Notes: generated by a model not told the origin, from the letters alone. A stretch of DNA of 64,000 bases from Paenibacillus pabuli (GCF_039831995.1 NZ_JBDOIO010000003.1:558001-622000); one strand, 5' to 3'. Numbered from the stretch's first letter, positions 16,343 to 26,042 are shown. Numbers and translations are program-made.

Positions 16343-18382
16343 GTGCTTGATGTAATTGCCATTGGGGAAGTATTGATAGATTTTACACCTGCTGATCCTA
16401 CAGCAAGAGGCAACGAGCAGTTTGAGTGTAATCCTGGGGGAGCTCCAGCTAACGTAACCGTGTCGCTATCTCAATTGGGAGTTAAAACTGCTTTTGTTAG
16501 CAAAGTTGGAGAAGATCGTTTCGGGTCGTTACTGCATGAAACTTTATTGAGCAGTGGTGTTGACGTTTCAGGGCTGTCATTTACCAAGGAAGCCAATACA
16601 ACGCTTGCTTTTGTCCATTTGGATGATAAAGGGGACCGATCTTTTAGCTTTTATCGTAAACCTGGCGCGGATACTTTGTTAAGCCCACAAGATATCCCGC
16701 TTGATCGAATTGAAAGTTGTAGATTATTCCATTTCGGATCGCTATCAATGACTCATGAGCCTGCTCGTTCGGCAACAAGAACTGCTGTTGTGAAGGCCAA
16801 AGAAGCAGGTGCGATGCTTTCTTACGATCCGAACATTCGGTTTTCGCTATGGGAAACGACAGAGGAGGCAAAACAGAATATCCTTTGGGGTATGAAATAT
16901 GCTGATATTCTGAAGATTTCAGAGGAAGAGCTCTCCTTCATCACCGGTATAAATGACATAGAAAAAGGATCTTTATCACTGCAACAGCAATTTGGTATCA
17001 CCGTAATTGTCGTAACGTTAGCCGAAAAGGGCTGCTATTACCGATTGCCTGCTCATGAAGGATATATCCCAGGTTTCTCGGTGAAAGCTGTCGACACGAC
17101 AGGAGCGGGTGACGCATTCATGGGTTGTTTGCTATTTAAGCTGCTAGAAGGTGGGATTCCGTTACATCAGATAACACAGGACCAAATCAACAGCGCTTTG
17201 ACATTTGCTAATGCCGGCGGGGCGTTAGTGACAACACGGAAGGGAGCTCTTCAATCGATGCCGACGACAGATGAGATAAATAAGTTAATGAAATCCAAAC
17301 AGCTCAATCAGGATAGTTGGAGACCTGGTTTTCACTTTTCACCTCCTTCACACTGGTTGAATGACCCGAACGGATTAGTTTATTACGAAGGAGAGTATCA
17401 TCTGTTTTATCAATACCACCCCTTTAGCACCAAATGGGGGCCGATGCACTGGGGCCATGCCATAAGCCCGGATCTGATTCATTGGCAGCATGAACCTATC
17501 GCTTTGTTCCCAGATGAACATGGAGCCATTTTTTCCGGTTGCTGTGTCGTTGACTGGAATAATAGTAGCGGTCTGTTCAACGGTTCGCATGGATTAATAG
17601 CGATTTTCACTCATGCGGATACAGATCCGGAGAGCGGACAGCCCAGGCAAAGGCAAAGCTTGGCATACAGCAGTGATAAAGGCCGGACTTGGCACAAATA
17701 TGCGGGAAATCCGGTTCTCGCTGAACCCGGTCTGATTGACTTCCGGGACCCTAAAGTTTTCTGGCACTCCAAAAGTAAACGATGGATTATGGCTATCGTA
17801 GCTGGAGACCATGTTCGCTTCTATGGATCGGAGAATTTGCGTGAATGGTCACTGACAGGCGAGTTCGGACAAATGGAAGGCTCACACGATGGCGTTTGGG
17901 AGTGCCCGGATCTCTTTGAATTACCAATCGATGACACTGGGAAGACCAAGTGGGTACTCATCATAAGCATTGGCGACAATCCTGCTTGTCCCGAAGGGTC
18001 CCGCACACAATACTTTATCGGCGATTTTGATGGACAAACATTCATCAACGATCATGCTGCAGATCATGTGATGTGGCTGGATTATGGTCGGGACAACTAT
18101 GCAGGGGTTACCTGGTCAGATATACCTGAGCAAGACGGACGGCGAGTAATGATTGGTTGGATGAGTAATTGGAAATATGCCAACGATACACCGACCGAAT
18201 CCTGGCGAGGGTCCATGACGCTGCCTCGTGCTTTGTCTTTGACCAGCCGGGAAGAAGGCGTTGTACTCATTCAAATGCCTGTTCGGGAAATAGAGCAGTT
18301 ACGAAATGAGTCCATGAGCTGGTCTGACGTAAAGTTACACCTAGGACACCGTTTACCCGCAAAATTAGTCATGATTTACTAG
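16343..18382 (+). CDS. Fructokinase-GH32 fusion protein, truncated by a frameshift near its end
   Basis: Residues 1-320 are a PfkB-type fructokinase: GEVLIDFTP, the NPGGAPANV sugar-binding motif, and DTTGAGDAF with catalytic Asp257. Without an intervening stop the chain continues at about residue 330 into a GH32 enzyme: HWLNDPNG (Asp341, nucleophile), FRDP (Asp469) and WECPD (Glu520, acid/base). ATG 17289 could start a separate GH32 gene but has no ribosome binding site. There is no signal peptide, so both activities would be cytoplasmic: cleavage of imported fructo-oligosaccharide or sucrose, then fructose phosphorylation. After SWSDV the frame shifts, most simply by loss of one A in the run at 18331-18333. 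The chain then ends early with HLGHRLPAKLVMIY. The missing C-terminal beta-sandwich is in the next entry. Confidence 0.85.
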   Translation: MLDVIAIGEVLIDFTPADPTARGNEQFECNPGGAPANVTVSLSQLGVKTAFVSKVGEDRFGSLLHETLLSSGVDVSGLSFTKEANTTLAFVHLDDKGDRSFSFYRKPGADTLLSPQDIPLDRIESCRLFHFGSLSMTHEPARSATRTAVVKAKEAGAMLSYDPNIRFSLWETTEEAKQNILWGMKYADILKISEEELSFITGINDIEKGSLSLQQQFGITVIVVTLAEKGCYYRLPAHEGYIPGFSVKAVDTTGAGDAFMGCLLFKLLEGGIPLHQITQDQINSALTFANAGGALVTTRKGALQSMPTTDEINKLMKSKQLNQDSWRPGFHFSPPSHWLNDPNGLVYYEGEYHLFYQYHPFSTKWGPMHWGHAISPDLIHWQHEPIALFPDEHGAIFSGCCVVDWNNSSGLFNGSHGLIAIFTHADTDPESGQPRQRQSLAYSSDKGRTWHKYAGNPVLAEPGLIDFRDPKVFWHSKSKRWIMAIVAGDHVRFYGSENLREWSLTGEFGQMEGSHDGVWECPDLFELPIDDTGKTKWVLIISIGDNPACPEGSRTQYFIGDFDGQTFINDHAADHVMWLDYGRDNYAGVTWSDIPEQDGRRVMIGWMSNWKYANDTPTESWRGSMTLPRALSLTSREEGVVLIQMPVREIEQLRNESMSWSDVKLHLGHRLPAKLVMIY

Positions 18383-18396
18383 AGATCGAAGCGGAC

Positions 18397-18807
18397 ATGG
18401 ATATTGGTTCTACGGACGAGGTTCATATCATCATGAAATCCACCGGAGAGAGTGAAACGGTTGTCGGATATGATCCTGTTCGCCAATGGTTATTTATTGA
18501 CCGCACGAAGTCGGGTCGGCATGAATTTCACTCCTCATTCTCTAGCAAGCATGGTGCCCCCATGGCTCAGGAAAATGGAAAAATTAAGATTCATATTTGG
18601 CTAGATCGCAACGCAGTTGAAGTGTATGGGAATGAAGGTTTGGTTGTATTGACTGACCAGATTTTCCCGGATGCTCCGATGGATACGATCTCCATTCAAG
18701 TGAAATCAGGACAAGTGATACTTGATTCACTGCGTATAGATACTCTTCGGTCCATTCACATTTCTAAAAACCTTACAGAACAGACTTCAAGGAGGGCGGA
18801 TGTATGA
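18397..18807 (+). CDS. GH32 C-terminal beta-sandwich domain, frameshifted continuation of the fusion gene
   Basis: The frame is open from about 18333 and reads KVTPRTPFTRKISHDLLEIE before MDIGSTDEVH. It then shows GYDPVRQWLFIDRTKSG and KIHIWLDRNAVEVYGNEG, the standard GH32 C-terminal domain pattern (FIDRTxSG...hIfvDrs.vEvF.n.G). It is the missing end of the fructokinase-GH32 gene. Independent translation from ATG 18397 is unlikely to be useful because no ribosome binding site is seen. Either the gene is a recent pseudogene, the reading is restored by slippage on the A-run, or a base was missed in sequencing. Its stop overlaps the next start in an ATGA. Confidence 0.75.
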   Translation: MDIGSTDEVHIIMKSTGESETVVGYDPVRQWLFIDRTKSGRHEFHSSFSSKHGAPMAQENGKIKIHIWLDRNAVEVYGNEGLVVLTDQIFPDAPMDTISIQVKSGQVILDSLRIDTLRSIHISKNLTEQTSRRADV

Positions 18808-21080
18808 TCCAAGCATCCAATAACCGGGGGTTGATGATGTCCTGGGCTTTCGATGAAGGATCAGGTGCCACCACTGTGGAGAGCGTGTCGCAATTAAAAG
18901 ATGATATTCAGTATGTATTTAATCAAGCAGAATTCACAGAACCCCGTGACCCCCAGTGGAGACAAGGAGTAATCGGAAGTGGCCTCCTTTTTGATGGATA
19001 CTCGACTTATATTTCCCATCCAGTCAAAAAAGGAGAATCAAACGACCAGCTAGAGAGTGGAGCCGCTCTCAGTATAGGAGTTTGGGTAGCACCGCGTTCT
19101 TATGAATGGGGTTCTGAAGGCAAATTGGCTGCCATAGTGAATCACCACAATAAAGATCGAAACGAGGGGTATTTGCTTGGTATGTACCGTCACGGCTCCT
19201 GGTCCTTTCAAGTCGGTCTTGAAGGAGGAGATTGGAAGGAAGTATGGTCACCAGACGGTAATGAACTCCCAAAGAACGAATGGTCTTACGTAAATGCTGT
19301 ATTTGATGGGAACCAAGGAGAGATGAAGCTGTATTTAAACGGCAGAGAAATCGCATCGACGGCTTTGCCTCGGGGTTCCCGCATAGCCCAAGCAACAGAC
19401 ACGGAACTGCTCATCGGTAAGAATAACCACAGTAGCCTGTTAGTTGAAAGATTTAGCCTTCATATGTTTAGCGGTATCCTGGATGAGCTCAACATCTATA
19501 GTCGGGTTTTAAGCTTGGAAGAGGTGGTCGGTTCTTATCATGATGTGTTGGACGCTTATGGAGGAGCGCTGCCGCAGCTATCTTACGATGAGATCAAGCT
19601 AGATCGGACACCGCTGCTGGCTGATCGACATAGACCCCAATATCATGTTAGTCCGCCGGCTCATTGGATGAACGAGCCTCATGCACCCATCTATTTTGCC
19701 GGACAATACCACTTATTCTATCAGCATAACCCTCTTGGGCCGTTCTTTCATCAGATTCACTGGGGACATTGGGTAAGTAAGGATCTCGTTCATTGGCGGG
19801 ATCTTCCTGTAGCCCTGGCCCCTGAAAAAGATCAACTCGCCCCGGACGGGATCTGGTCGGGAAGTGCAGCATATGATGCAGACGGTCTACCTGTCTTGTT
19901 TTTTACGGCAGGGAATGATAAGGCTTCGCCGAATCAGAGCGTGGCCCTTGCTCGAAGCACGTATTCTCTGGATAAAGAGCCCGATCTGGTTCACTGGGTC
20001 AAACATCCGGAGCCTTTAATTGTACAAAAGGATGGGATGGGTGCATTCGGCGATTTCCGCGATCCGTATGTATGGAAGGAAGACAACCAGTGGTTCGCTT
20101 TGGTTGGATCGGGAATGGAAGGAGAAGGTGGGGCAGCACTGGCCTTTGTATCACAGGATATGCTGAATTGGACGTACAAAGGGCCATTCTTTGAAGCTGA
20201 CATTCAGAAGTATCCGTATCTTGGACCGATCTGGGAGCTCCCCGTGTTCCTTCCACTAGGTAGTAACCAGCAGGGAGAGAACAAACATCTCCTGCTCGTA
20301 AGTCCTGTGGGACAGGGAGCAGATGTCGAGGTATTCTATTGGATTGGTCAATTTGACAAGCAAAACGTATCATTCATTCCGGATCAAGAGGAGCCTCAGC
20401 TGATTGACGTTGGTGATTTCCATTTTACGGGTCCGAGCGGAATGGTTGATCCCAAGACTGGTAGAAAGATCGTATTCACGATAGCTCAAGGTGACCGAAC
20501 GCCCGACTTGGAATATAAATCGGGTTGGGCTCATAATGGAGGCTTACCGCTAAGTGTGTATTTGCGAGACGATGGACGGTTAGGTATTGAGCCGATTCAA
20601 GAACTTCAATCCTTACGCGGCACCAAGCTGCTTTCGTTAAGTGCCAAGCCACTGGCTGAGGCAAATGATTTGCTACAAGATGTTCGGGGGGACATGCTAG
20701 AGATCCGGTTGGAAATAGAACCGGGGACTGCCAAACAATTCGGAATTAAAATTCGACGTACACCGGAGGGAGAAGAAGAGACACTACTGTTTTATGATAA
20801 AAACGAGTGTATGCTCGCTGTAGATCGGACGAAAAGCACGCTTCATCCAGGAGAACAATGTAGTGGAGTTCAAGGTGGTAAGCTCGACCTCCTAGATGAA
20901 AATTTGAAGCTACACATTTATTTGGACCGCTCCATGGTCGAAGCGTATGCCAACGGTTTGAAAAGCCTAACGACCCGGGTGTATCCAAGCCGTAAGGATG
21001 CTTTGGGGCTTGAGATCTGGGGAGATGGTGAACTGTTGGTTAAATCAATGGATATATGGGAAATGAAATCCATTTGGTAA
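18804..21080 (+). CDS. Cytoplasmic LamG-GH32 protein with Glu at the nucleophile position
   Basis: This 758-residue protein lacks a signal peptide. Residues about 10-255 form a laminin-G/concanavalin-like lectin module (LLFDGYSTYISHPV, VAPRSYEWGSEGKLAAIVNH, MKLYLNGREIAS, MFSGILDELNIYSRVL). A GH32 five-blade propeller follows from about 275 (RPQYHVSPPAHWMNEPHAP), then a C-terminal beta-sandwich with AVDRTKST and HIYLDRSMVEAYANG. FRDP (Asp420) and WELP (Glu478) are kept. The usual NDPNG nucleophile motif is NEPHAP, with Glu291 replacing Asp. AAGGAGGGCGG precedes ATG 18804, which overlaps the previous stop. It likely acts on imported fructo-oligosaccharides, but the altered active site makes the exact reaction uncertain. 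Confidence 0.85.
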   Translation: MIQASNNRGLMMSWAFDEGSGATTVESVSQLKDDIQYVFNQAEFTEPRDPQWRQGVIGSGLLFDGYSTYISHPVKKGESNDQLESGAALSIGVWVAPRSYEWGSEGKLAAIVNHHNKDRNEGYLLGMYRHGSWSFQVGLEGGDWKEVWSPDGNELPKNEWSYVNAVFDGNQGEMKLYLNGREIASTALPRGSRIAQATDTELLIGKNNHSSLLVERFSLHMFSGILDELNIYSRVLSLEEVVGSYHDVLDAYGGALPQLSYDEIKLDRTPLLADRHRPQYHVSPPAHWMNEPHAPIYFAGQYHLFYQHNPLGPFFHQIHWGHWVSKDLVHWRDLPVALAPEKDQLAPDGIWSGSAAYDADGLPVLFFTAGNDKASPNQSVALARSTYSLDKEPDLVHWVKHPEPLIVQKDGMGAFGDFRDPYVWKEDNQWFALVGSGMEGEGGAALAFVSQDMLNWTYKGPFFEADIQKYPYLGPIWELPVFLPLGSNQQGENKHLLLVSPVGQGADVEVFYWIGQFDKQNVSFIPDQEEPQLIDVGDFHFTGPSGMVDPKTGRKIVFTIAQGDRTPDLEYKSGWAHNGGLPLSVYLRDDGRLGIEPIQELQSLRGTKLLSLSAKPLAEANDLLQDVRGDMLEIRLEIEPGTAKQFGIKIRRTPEGEEETLLFYDKNECMLAVDRTKSTLHPGEQCSGVQGGKLDLLDENLKLHIYLDRSMVEAYANGLKSLTTRVYPSRKDALGLEIWGDGELLVKSMDIWEMKSIW

Positions 21081-21100
21081 ACAGAGCGCTTAAGAGCGCC

Positions 21101-21275
21101 GTCCCCTTTTAGGGACCGAAGTTAAAAGAGTGAATTCAATATTTTAGTATCGCTAACTTCATCGTTCTTTTTCTCTCCTTTCTTGCTACTTTACTTTTCA
21201 TCCTTGTTTACAGGAGAGTTATCAAAATCCGATATCGATGTTTTCTGAATATGAAATCATGAAGGAGGCTCTTGA
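21101..21275 (+). other. Intergenic leader of the secreted GH32 gene
   Basis: About 195 bases separate the two GH32 genes. A short hairpin GTCCC/GGGAC lies at 21101-21116, followed by a long pyrimidine-rich tract (about 21160-21210). GAAGGAGGC is just upstream of ATG 21276. No LacI palindrome is seen here, so the secreted enzyme is probably read from the upstream promoter, perhaps with partial termination. Confidence 0.45.
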
Positions 21276-24200
21276 ATGAGGAATGTAAAAACAAGGAGAA
21301 CCTGGATCTCCAGAATGGTCATATGGGTAATGATTCTCCAGCTTGTTGCTCCTGTCATATCGGCTGCAGCCGAAACTGAGGTGGAAAGAGATCTCATTTC
21401 AAAAGCTGATGCGGATTTGTCCATTACGGATGCAGTTTATCAAATCCAGAATCCCGGATTTGAAACTGGCGATTTGACGGGATGGACTGTAGTTAAAGGC
21501 AATGCGTTCGGTCCAAACAGCGTATCAGACGAAACCACTTGGTGGGCAGAAGAAATCCCGTATAACGCGGAAGGTGAGTATCATTTAAACGGGTGGAAGA
21601 ATGACGAAGCAGCAACCGGGACACTTCGTTCTAGCACATTTAAACTGAGCGGAAGCGGATGGATCAGTTTTAAGCTTGGCGGTGGAAAAAATCCTAATAA
21701 GGTATATGTGAATATCGTGGAAGCGGATACAGGGCGAGTTATTGCTAGGTACGGTAACAGCGCCTTCGCTGATGTTGGCTTCCCAGATCCTGACCAGGGC
21801 ATGCGGCTTGCGAACATGGAGCAGTATAAGGCCGATCTTTCCGAATATCTGGGCAAGAAGCTGTATGTCGAGATCGTAGACAATGCAACCTCGGATTGGG
21901 GCGTGATATTTGCGGATGCCTTCTTCATGTACCATGAATCTGAACCGGCTGAAGGAATTGCAGCCACAGATATCAAGCCGGATTTTGAACGATATCAAAT
22001 TGAAAATCCAAGCTTTGAAACCGGGAGCTTAACAGGCTGGACGGTTGTAGAAGGTGAGGCGTTTGGTCCAAACAGCGTATCGAACGAAACAACCTATTGG
22101 GTCGAACAAATCCCGTATAACCAGGAAGGCACTTATCATTTAAACGGGTTGAAGTATAACGAGACGGCGACGGGTACGCTTCGTTCCAGCACCTTCGAGT
22201 TGGGGGGAACAGGCTGGATTACCTTCAGACTGGGCGGAGGTAAGCATACGGATCAATTGTATATGAGCGTCATCGATGCGGATACAGGAAACGTGATTGC
22301 CAGGTACGGAAACACCGAATTTAACGAGTCCGGGTTCCCAGATCCGGCACAGGGCCTGAGACTCGCGAATATGGAGCAATATAAAGCCGATCTGTCCAAG
22401 TATATAGGCAAGAAGCTATATGTGGAGATCGTTGATCGTGGTCATTCCGATTGGGGAGTAATCTTTGCGGACGCTTTTCACACCTTCCATGAAGTTGTAC
22501 CCGAAGAAGGTGTCATGGCAGAGAACATAATGCCGACAGAGATTGGAAATCCCAGTTTCGAAACTGGAAATTTGGAAGGCTGGAACGTAGAAGGCAATGC
22601 TTTCCAAGTGACTGACGAAGCACGGGCCGGCAAAGATGGGAACTTCTATGTCAAGTCCTCTATGGAAGAAAAAGGTACCATCACTTCCAATACGTTTACG
22701 CTGCAGGGCACCGGGACCATTGATTTCACTGTGTTAAACATCCAAGGCAGTCCTGACGACGCTTTCGTCGGTCTTTATGATGCAAGCAGCGATGCATTAC
22801 TTTTCCATACAAGCAATGTGAGCGATAACGAGAAAATTTCCTGGAAAGCTCAGGAACATTATAACAAAAAGCTCTATATAAAGGTTGTAGACCTATCCAG
22901 TGACGCTAGCATTGCAGTAGATGCCTTTCAAGCTCATGGAACGGGAGACATTTTCTATATGAACCTTGATGAAGGTGCGGGGAAGAAGGCACTTGAGCAA
23001 ATAAGCAACCTTGAGCATGATGTGGACTACGTATTTAACAATGCCAGATATATGGCCTCCAAGGACCCGAGATGGACTCCGCGCGGAGTAAAAGGCGGTG
23101 CCCTGTTGTTCGATGGCTACTCCAATCAAATTGAGGTCAAGGGAAAGGATGTCCTTCCTGTAAGTGACGCGTTAACGCTTGAAGCATGGGTCGCCCCACG
23201 CAGCTACGAATGGGGAGACGGAAACAAGTTGTCTGCAATCGTAAACCAGTCCGATCAGGATAAAGCGGAAGGTTTTGCTCTAGGCATGTATCGGCACGGT
23301 ACATGGTCCATGCAGGTCGGGATTGGAGGCCAGTGGATTCAAGTTTGGGTAAAGGATCATCCACTCGAAAAATACAAGTGGAATTATGTAGCTGCTACTT
23401 TTGATAAAAAGGATGGAATGATTAAGTTGTACCTGAACGGTGAGGAAGTGGCCTCCCAAACAACCCCCGTCAACATTCCAATTACACCATCTGCAGAAAG
23501 CTTGATTATTGGTAAAAATAATAAACCCGTAGAATTAGCCGGTTTATTCTCTTACAATATGTTTTCCGGTCTCATTGATGAAGTGAAGCTGCAAAACAAA
23601 GCTCTCACTGGTCAGGAGATCCTTGCTGAGTATGAGAAGGTGAAGTCACTTCACGGCGGTTCGGTCCCAGATATTCCGGATGGTGATATTGATGAGGACC
23701 CGAGTGTGTTTGACGGTGATCAGCACCGTCCTCAGTATCATGCGATGCCACCGCAAAACTGGATGAATGAAGCACATGCGCCCATTTACTATAACGGCAA
23801 ATACCATTTATTTTATCAGCATAACCCACAAGGTCCATACTGGCATCAAATCCACTGGGGACATTGGGTGAGTGATGATATGGTGCATTGGGAAAATGTG
23901 AGGCCTGCTCTTGCCCCCGAAGCAGGCACGCTTGATCCGGATGGTGCATGGTCAGGCAGTGCTGCATATGATCGCGACGGAAATCCCGTTTTGTTTTATA
24001 CCGCCGGCAATGACTCCCTGTCTCCGAATCAAAGGACAGGAATTGCGACACCGGCCGATTTGTCCGACCCCAATTTAGAACAATGGGTGAAATTCCCTGA
24101 ACCAGTTACAGAGCAGAACGGAAATGGTATCCATAATGAGTTTCGCGACCCATTTGTTTGGTACGACGAAGAGGTAGACAAATGGTATCAGTTAGTGACC

Positions 24201-25745
24201 TCCGGTCTTGAAGACTTCAGCAGCGGCACAGCTTTAGTGTATGTTTCCGACGACATGTACAATTGGGAATATAAAGGGCCGCTGTACGTTAGTGACAGAA
24301 GCGTCTATCCGGAACTGGGCACCGTGTGGGAACTTCCGGTACTACTGCCAATAGGCAAAGACAGTACAGGGAAGCAAAAGTATATTTTCATGATTAACCC
24401 CCATGAAAAGCCAGAACATGTTCCTCCAGCAAACGATGTTCAAAGAGATGTTGAGGTTTTTTACTGGATTGGTACATGGGACCGAGATAACTTTAGGTTT
24501 ATTCCTGATCAGGAGTCTCCTTCCAAAATGGATGTTGGCGATGGATATTTAACTGCAGAAAGTGGTATGGTGACACCCGATGGAAGAACGGTCATTTACT
24601 CCATGGTGCAAAATGTAAGAACACCACAAGCGGAATACCAAGCAGGGTGGGCTCATAACCTCGCTTTGCCCGTTTCACTCAGCCTGGATGAGCATGAAGA
24701 CTTGCGCATTGAACCGATTGAGGAATTGCAGAGTCTTCGGGGCGATAAGGTGGTTGATTTTTCAGATGAAAATATGACTACTGCGAATCAATTGATTAAG
24801 GATGTTAAAGGTGACATGCTGGAGATTGTCATGGAAATTGAGCCAGGTGATGCGGAAAAATTCGGTCTTAAGGTACGACGATCCGATAATGGTCAGGAAG
24901 AAACATTCATTTACTACGATAAATCTAACGGGACTTTTAATGTGGATCGGACGAAGAGCAGCATTGATCCGGATGTACGCGTGGATGGCATTCAAGGTGG
25001 ATACGTAGATCTGGACGGAGAAAATGTGAAGCTTCACATCTTCCTCGATCGTTCGGTTGTTGAAGCCTTTGCCAATTATAAGAAAAAACTTACAACCCGC
25101 GTTTACGTCGGCCGATACGACTCATTGGGTTTGCAGATTTGGGCAGATCAGGATATCACGATCAAGTCAATGGAAGTATGGAATATGAAAGCCCTAACCG
25201 GTGAGGCGGCAGCACCAGTGGACATACCAGCCAACTGGGACAACACCGTGTATACGGATATTACGGAACTACCTAACCATGATTTTGCTACAGGAGATTT
25301 GAGCGGTTGGATCACGGAAGGAGATGCGTTCCAGGATGTACATGTGACCGACACTTCTTTTTTCTGGGACACGATCTATTTCAATCCGTCACATAAGATT
25401 CCTGGCGGATATCACTTATGGGGATTTAATGAGTCAGCCGGTGGTGACAGCTTAACGGGGACGCTGAGAACAGTAAATTTTGTCCTTGGCGGGAATGGGA
25501 AAATCAATTTCCTTTTAAGTGGTGGCCGTGATATGGATAAGCTTTATGTTGCGCTAGTCCGAGTATCAGACGGTAAAACGTTATTTAAGGAGACAGCATC
25601 GAATTATGAAGAATACCAAAGGAAAATCTGGGATGCTTCGGAATACATCGGTGAGGAGCTCTATATTAAGGTAGTTGATCAATCCACTAGTGGATTTGGA
25701 CATATTAACGTGGATGATTTCAATGTACCGGTTAAGATTCCTTAA
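21276..25745 (+). CDS. Secreted multidomain GH32 fructanase
   Basis: The protein has 1489 residues. A Sec signal peptide (basic start, MVIWVMILQLVAPVISAAA) is followed by three related carbohydrate-binding-like modules that each begin NPxFETGxLxGW: residues about 55-215, 242-405 and a shorter 422-555. A LamG module (557-788), the GH32 catalytic propeller (815-1130) and its beta-sandwich (to about 1300) come next. A fourth module related to the first two closes the chain (1331-1489). Modules 1 and 2 are close copies. FRDP (Asp958) and WELP (Glu1019) are present, but the nucleophile motif reads NEAHAP with Glu832 in place of Asp. No LPXTG or SLH anchor is seen. It probably degrades levan or inulin outside the cell and feeds the importer. 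Confidence 0.88.
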   Translation: MRNVKTRRTWISRMVIWVMILQLVAPVISAAAETEVERDLISKADADLSITDAVYQIQNPGFETGDLTGWTVVKGNAFGPNSVSDETTWWAEEIPYNAEGEYHLNGWKNDEAATGTLRSSTFKLSGSGWISFKLGGGKNPNKVYVNIVEADTGRVIARYGNSAFADVGFPDPDQGMRLANMEQYKADLSEYLGKKLYVEIVDNATSDWGVIFADAFFMYHESEPAEGIAATDIKPDFERYQIENPSFETGSLTGWTVVEGEAFGPNSVSNETTYWVEQIPYNQEGTYHLNGLKYNETATGTLRSSTFELGGTGWITFRLGGGKHTDQLYMSVIDADTGNVIARYGNTEFNESGFPDPAQGLRLANMEQYKADLSKYIGKKLYVEIVDRGHSDWGVIFADAFHTFHEVVPEEGVMAENIMPTEIGNPSFETGNLEGWNVEGNAFQVTDEARAGKDGNFYVKSSMEEKGTITSNTFTLQGTGTIDFTVLNIQGSPDDAFVGLYDASSDALLFHTSNVSDNEKISWKAQEHYNKKLYIKVVDLSSDASIAVDAFQAHGTGDIFYMNLDEGAGKKALEQISNLEHDVDYVFNNARYMASKDPRWTPRGVKGGALLFDGYSNQIEVKGKDVLPVSDALTLEAWVAPRSYEWGDGNKLSAIVNQSDQDKAEGFALGMYRHGTWSMQVGIGGQWIQVWVKDHPLEKYKWNYVAATFDKKDGMIKLYLNGEEVASQTTPVNIPITPSAESLIIGKNNKPVELAGLFSYNMFSGLIDEVKLQNKALTGQEILAEYEKVKSLHGGSVPDIPDGDIDEDPSVFDGDQHRPQYHAMPPQNWMNEAHAPIYYNGKYHLFYQHNPQGPYWHQIHWGHWVSDDMVHWENVRPALAPEAGTLDPDGAWSGSAAYDRDGNPVLFYTAGNDSLSPNQRTGIATPADLSDPNLEQWVKFPEPVTEQNGNGIHNEFRDPFVWYDEEVDKWYQLVTSGLEDFSSGTALVYVSDDMYNWEYKGPLYVSDRSVYPELGTVWELPVLLPIGKDSTGKQKYIFMINPHEKPEHVPPANDVQRDVEVFYWIGTWDRDNFRFIPDQESPSKMDVGDGYLTAESGMVTPDGRTVIYSMVQNVRTPQAEYQAGWAHNLALPVSLSLDEHEDLRIEPIEELQSLRGDKVVDFSDENMTTANQLIKDVKGDMLEIVMEIEPGDAEKFGLKVRRSDNGQEETFIYYDKSNGTFNVDRTKSSIDPDVRVDGIQGGYVDLDGENVKLHIFLDRSVVEAFANYKKKLTTRVYVGRYDSLGLQIWADQDITIKSMEVWNMKALTGEAAAPVDIPANWDNTVYTDITELPNHDFATGDLSGWITEGDAFQDVHVTDTSFFWDTIYFNPSHKIPGGYHLWGFNESAGGDSLTGTLRTVNFVLGGNGKINFLLSGGRDMDKLYVALVRVSDGKTLFKETASNYEEYQRKIWDASEYIGEELYIKVVDQSTSGFGHINVDDFNVPVKIP

Positions 25746-25780
25746 ACGAGAGATGCTCAACAGGAGTTTCAAAAAAATCA

Positions 25781-25815
25781 TAGAGCAGCTTGCCAATTGG
25801 CAGCTGCTCTATTTT
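25781..25815 (+). terminator. Strong terminator of the fructan operon
   Basis: TAGAGCAGC (25781-25789) and TGCCAA (25791-25796) pair with TTGGCA (25797-25802) and GCTGCTCTA (25803-25811) with a single bulged T, then TTTT. It lies 36 bases after the secreted GH32 stop. Confidence 0.85.
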
Positions 25816-25827
25816 GGTATTATGTCA

Positions 25828-25852
25828 CTGGACAAGAACATGCTCATTTTAA
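25828..25852. repeat. Dispersed repeat, GGACAAGAAC type
   Basis: ACTGGACAAGAACATGCTC resembles the GGACAAGAAC..GT.CC elements at 9974, 30137, 34957, 41544, 50417 and 54341. This copy lacks the following hairpin and looks decayed. Confidence 0.45.
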
Positions 25853-25891
25853 AGATTGACGTATATCTAATCTTCATTTACTCCGTTCATC

Positions 25892-25916
25892 CATTGAACT
25901 AACGAGCAGCTTAACG
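25892..25916. repeat. Dispersed repeat, CATTAARCTAACGGG type (diverged copy)
   Basis: CATTGAACTAACGAGCAG matches the start of the repeat family found after many single genes between here and 57.1 kb, and the CTAACG...TTAACG spacing is kept. It is the leftmost copy seen. Confidence 0.55.
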
Positions 25917-26042
25917 TGGAAACATATTTTCCATACCTCAATTCCAAGTTATGGTAATATAGAGTTGGAATTCTGAAAAATATGCTGATCGCAACATTCG
26001 CTTTATGTAAGCATCTTAAAACTAAAAGGAGTAACTTTTACT

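Noticed and set aside
21081..21275. Possible riboswitch or T-box in the leader of the secreted GH32 gene
   Set aside because: Only one short hairpin and a pyrimidine tract are present; no conserved riboswitch core is recognisable.
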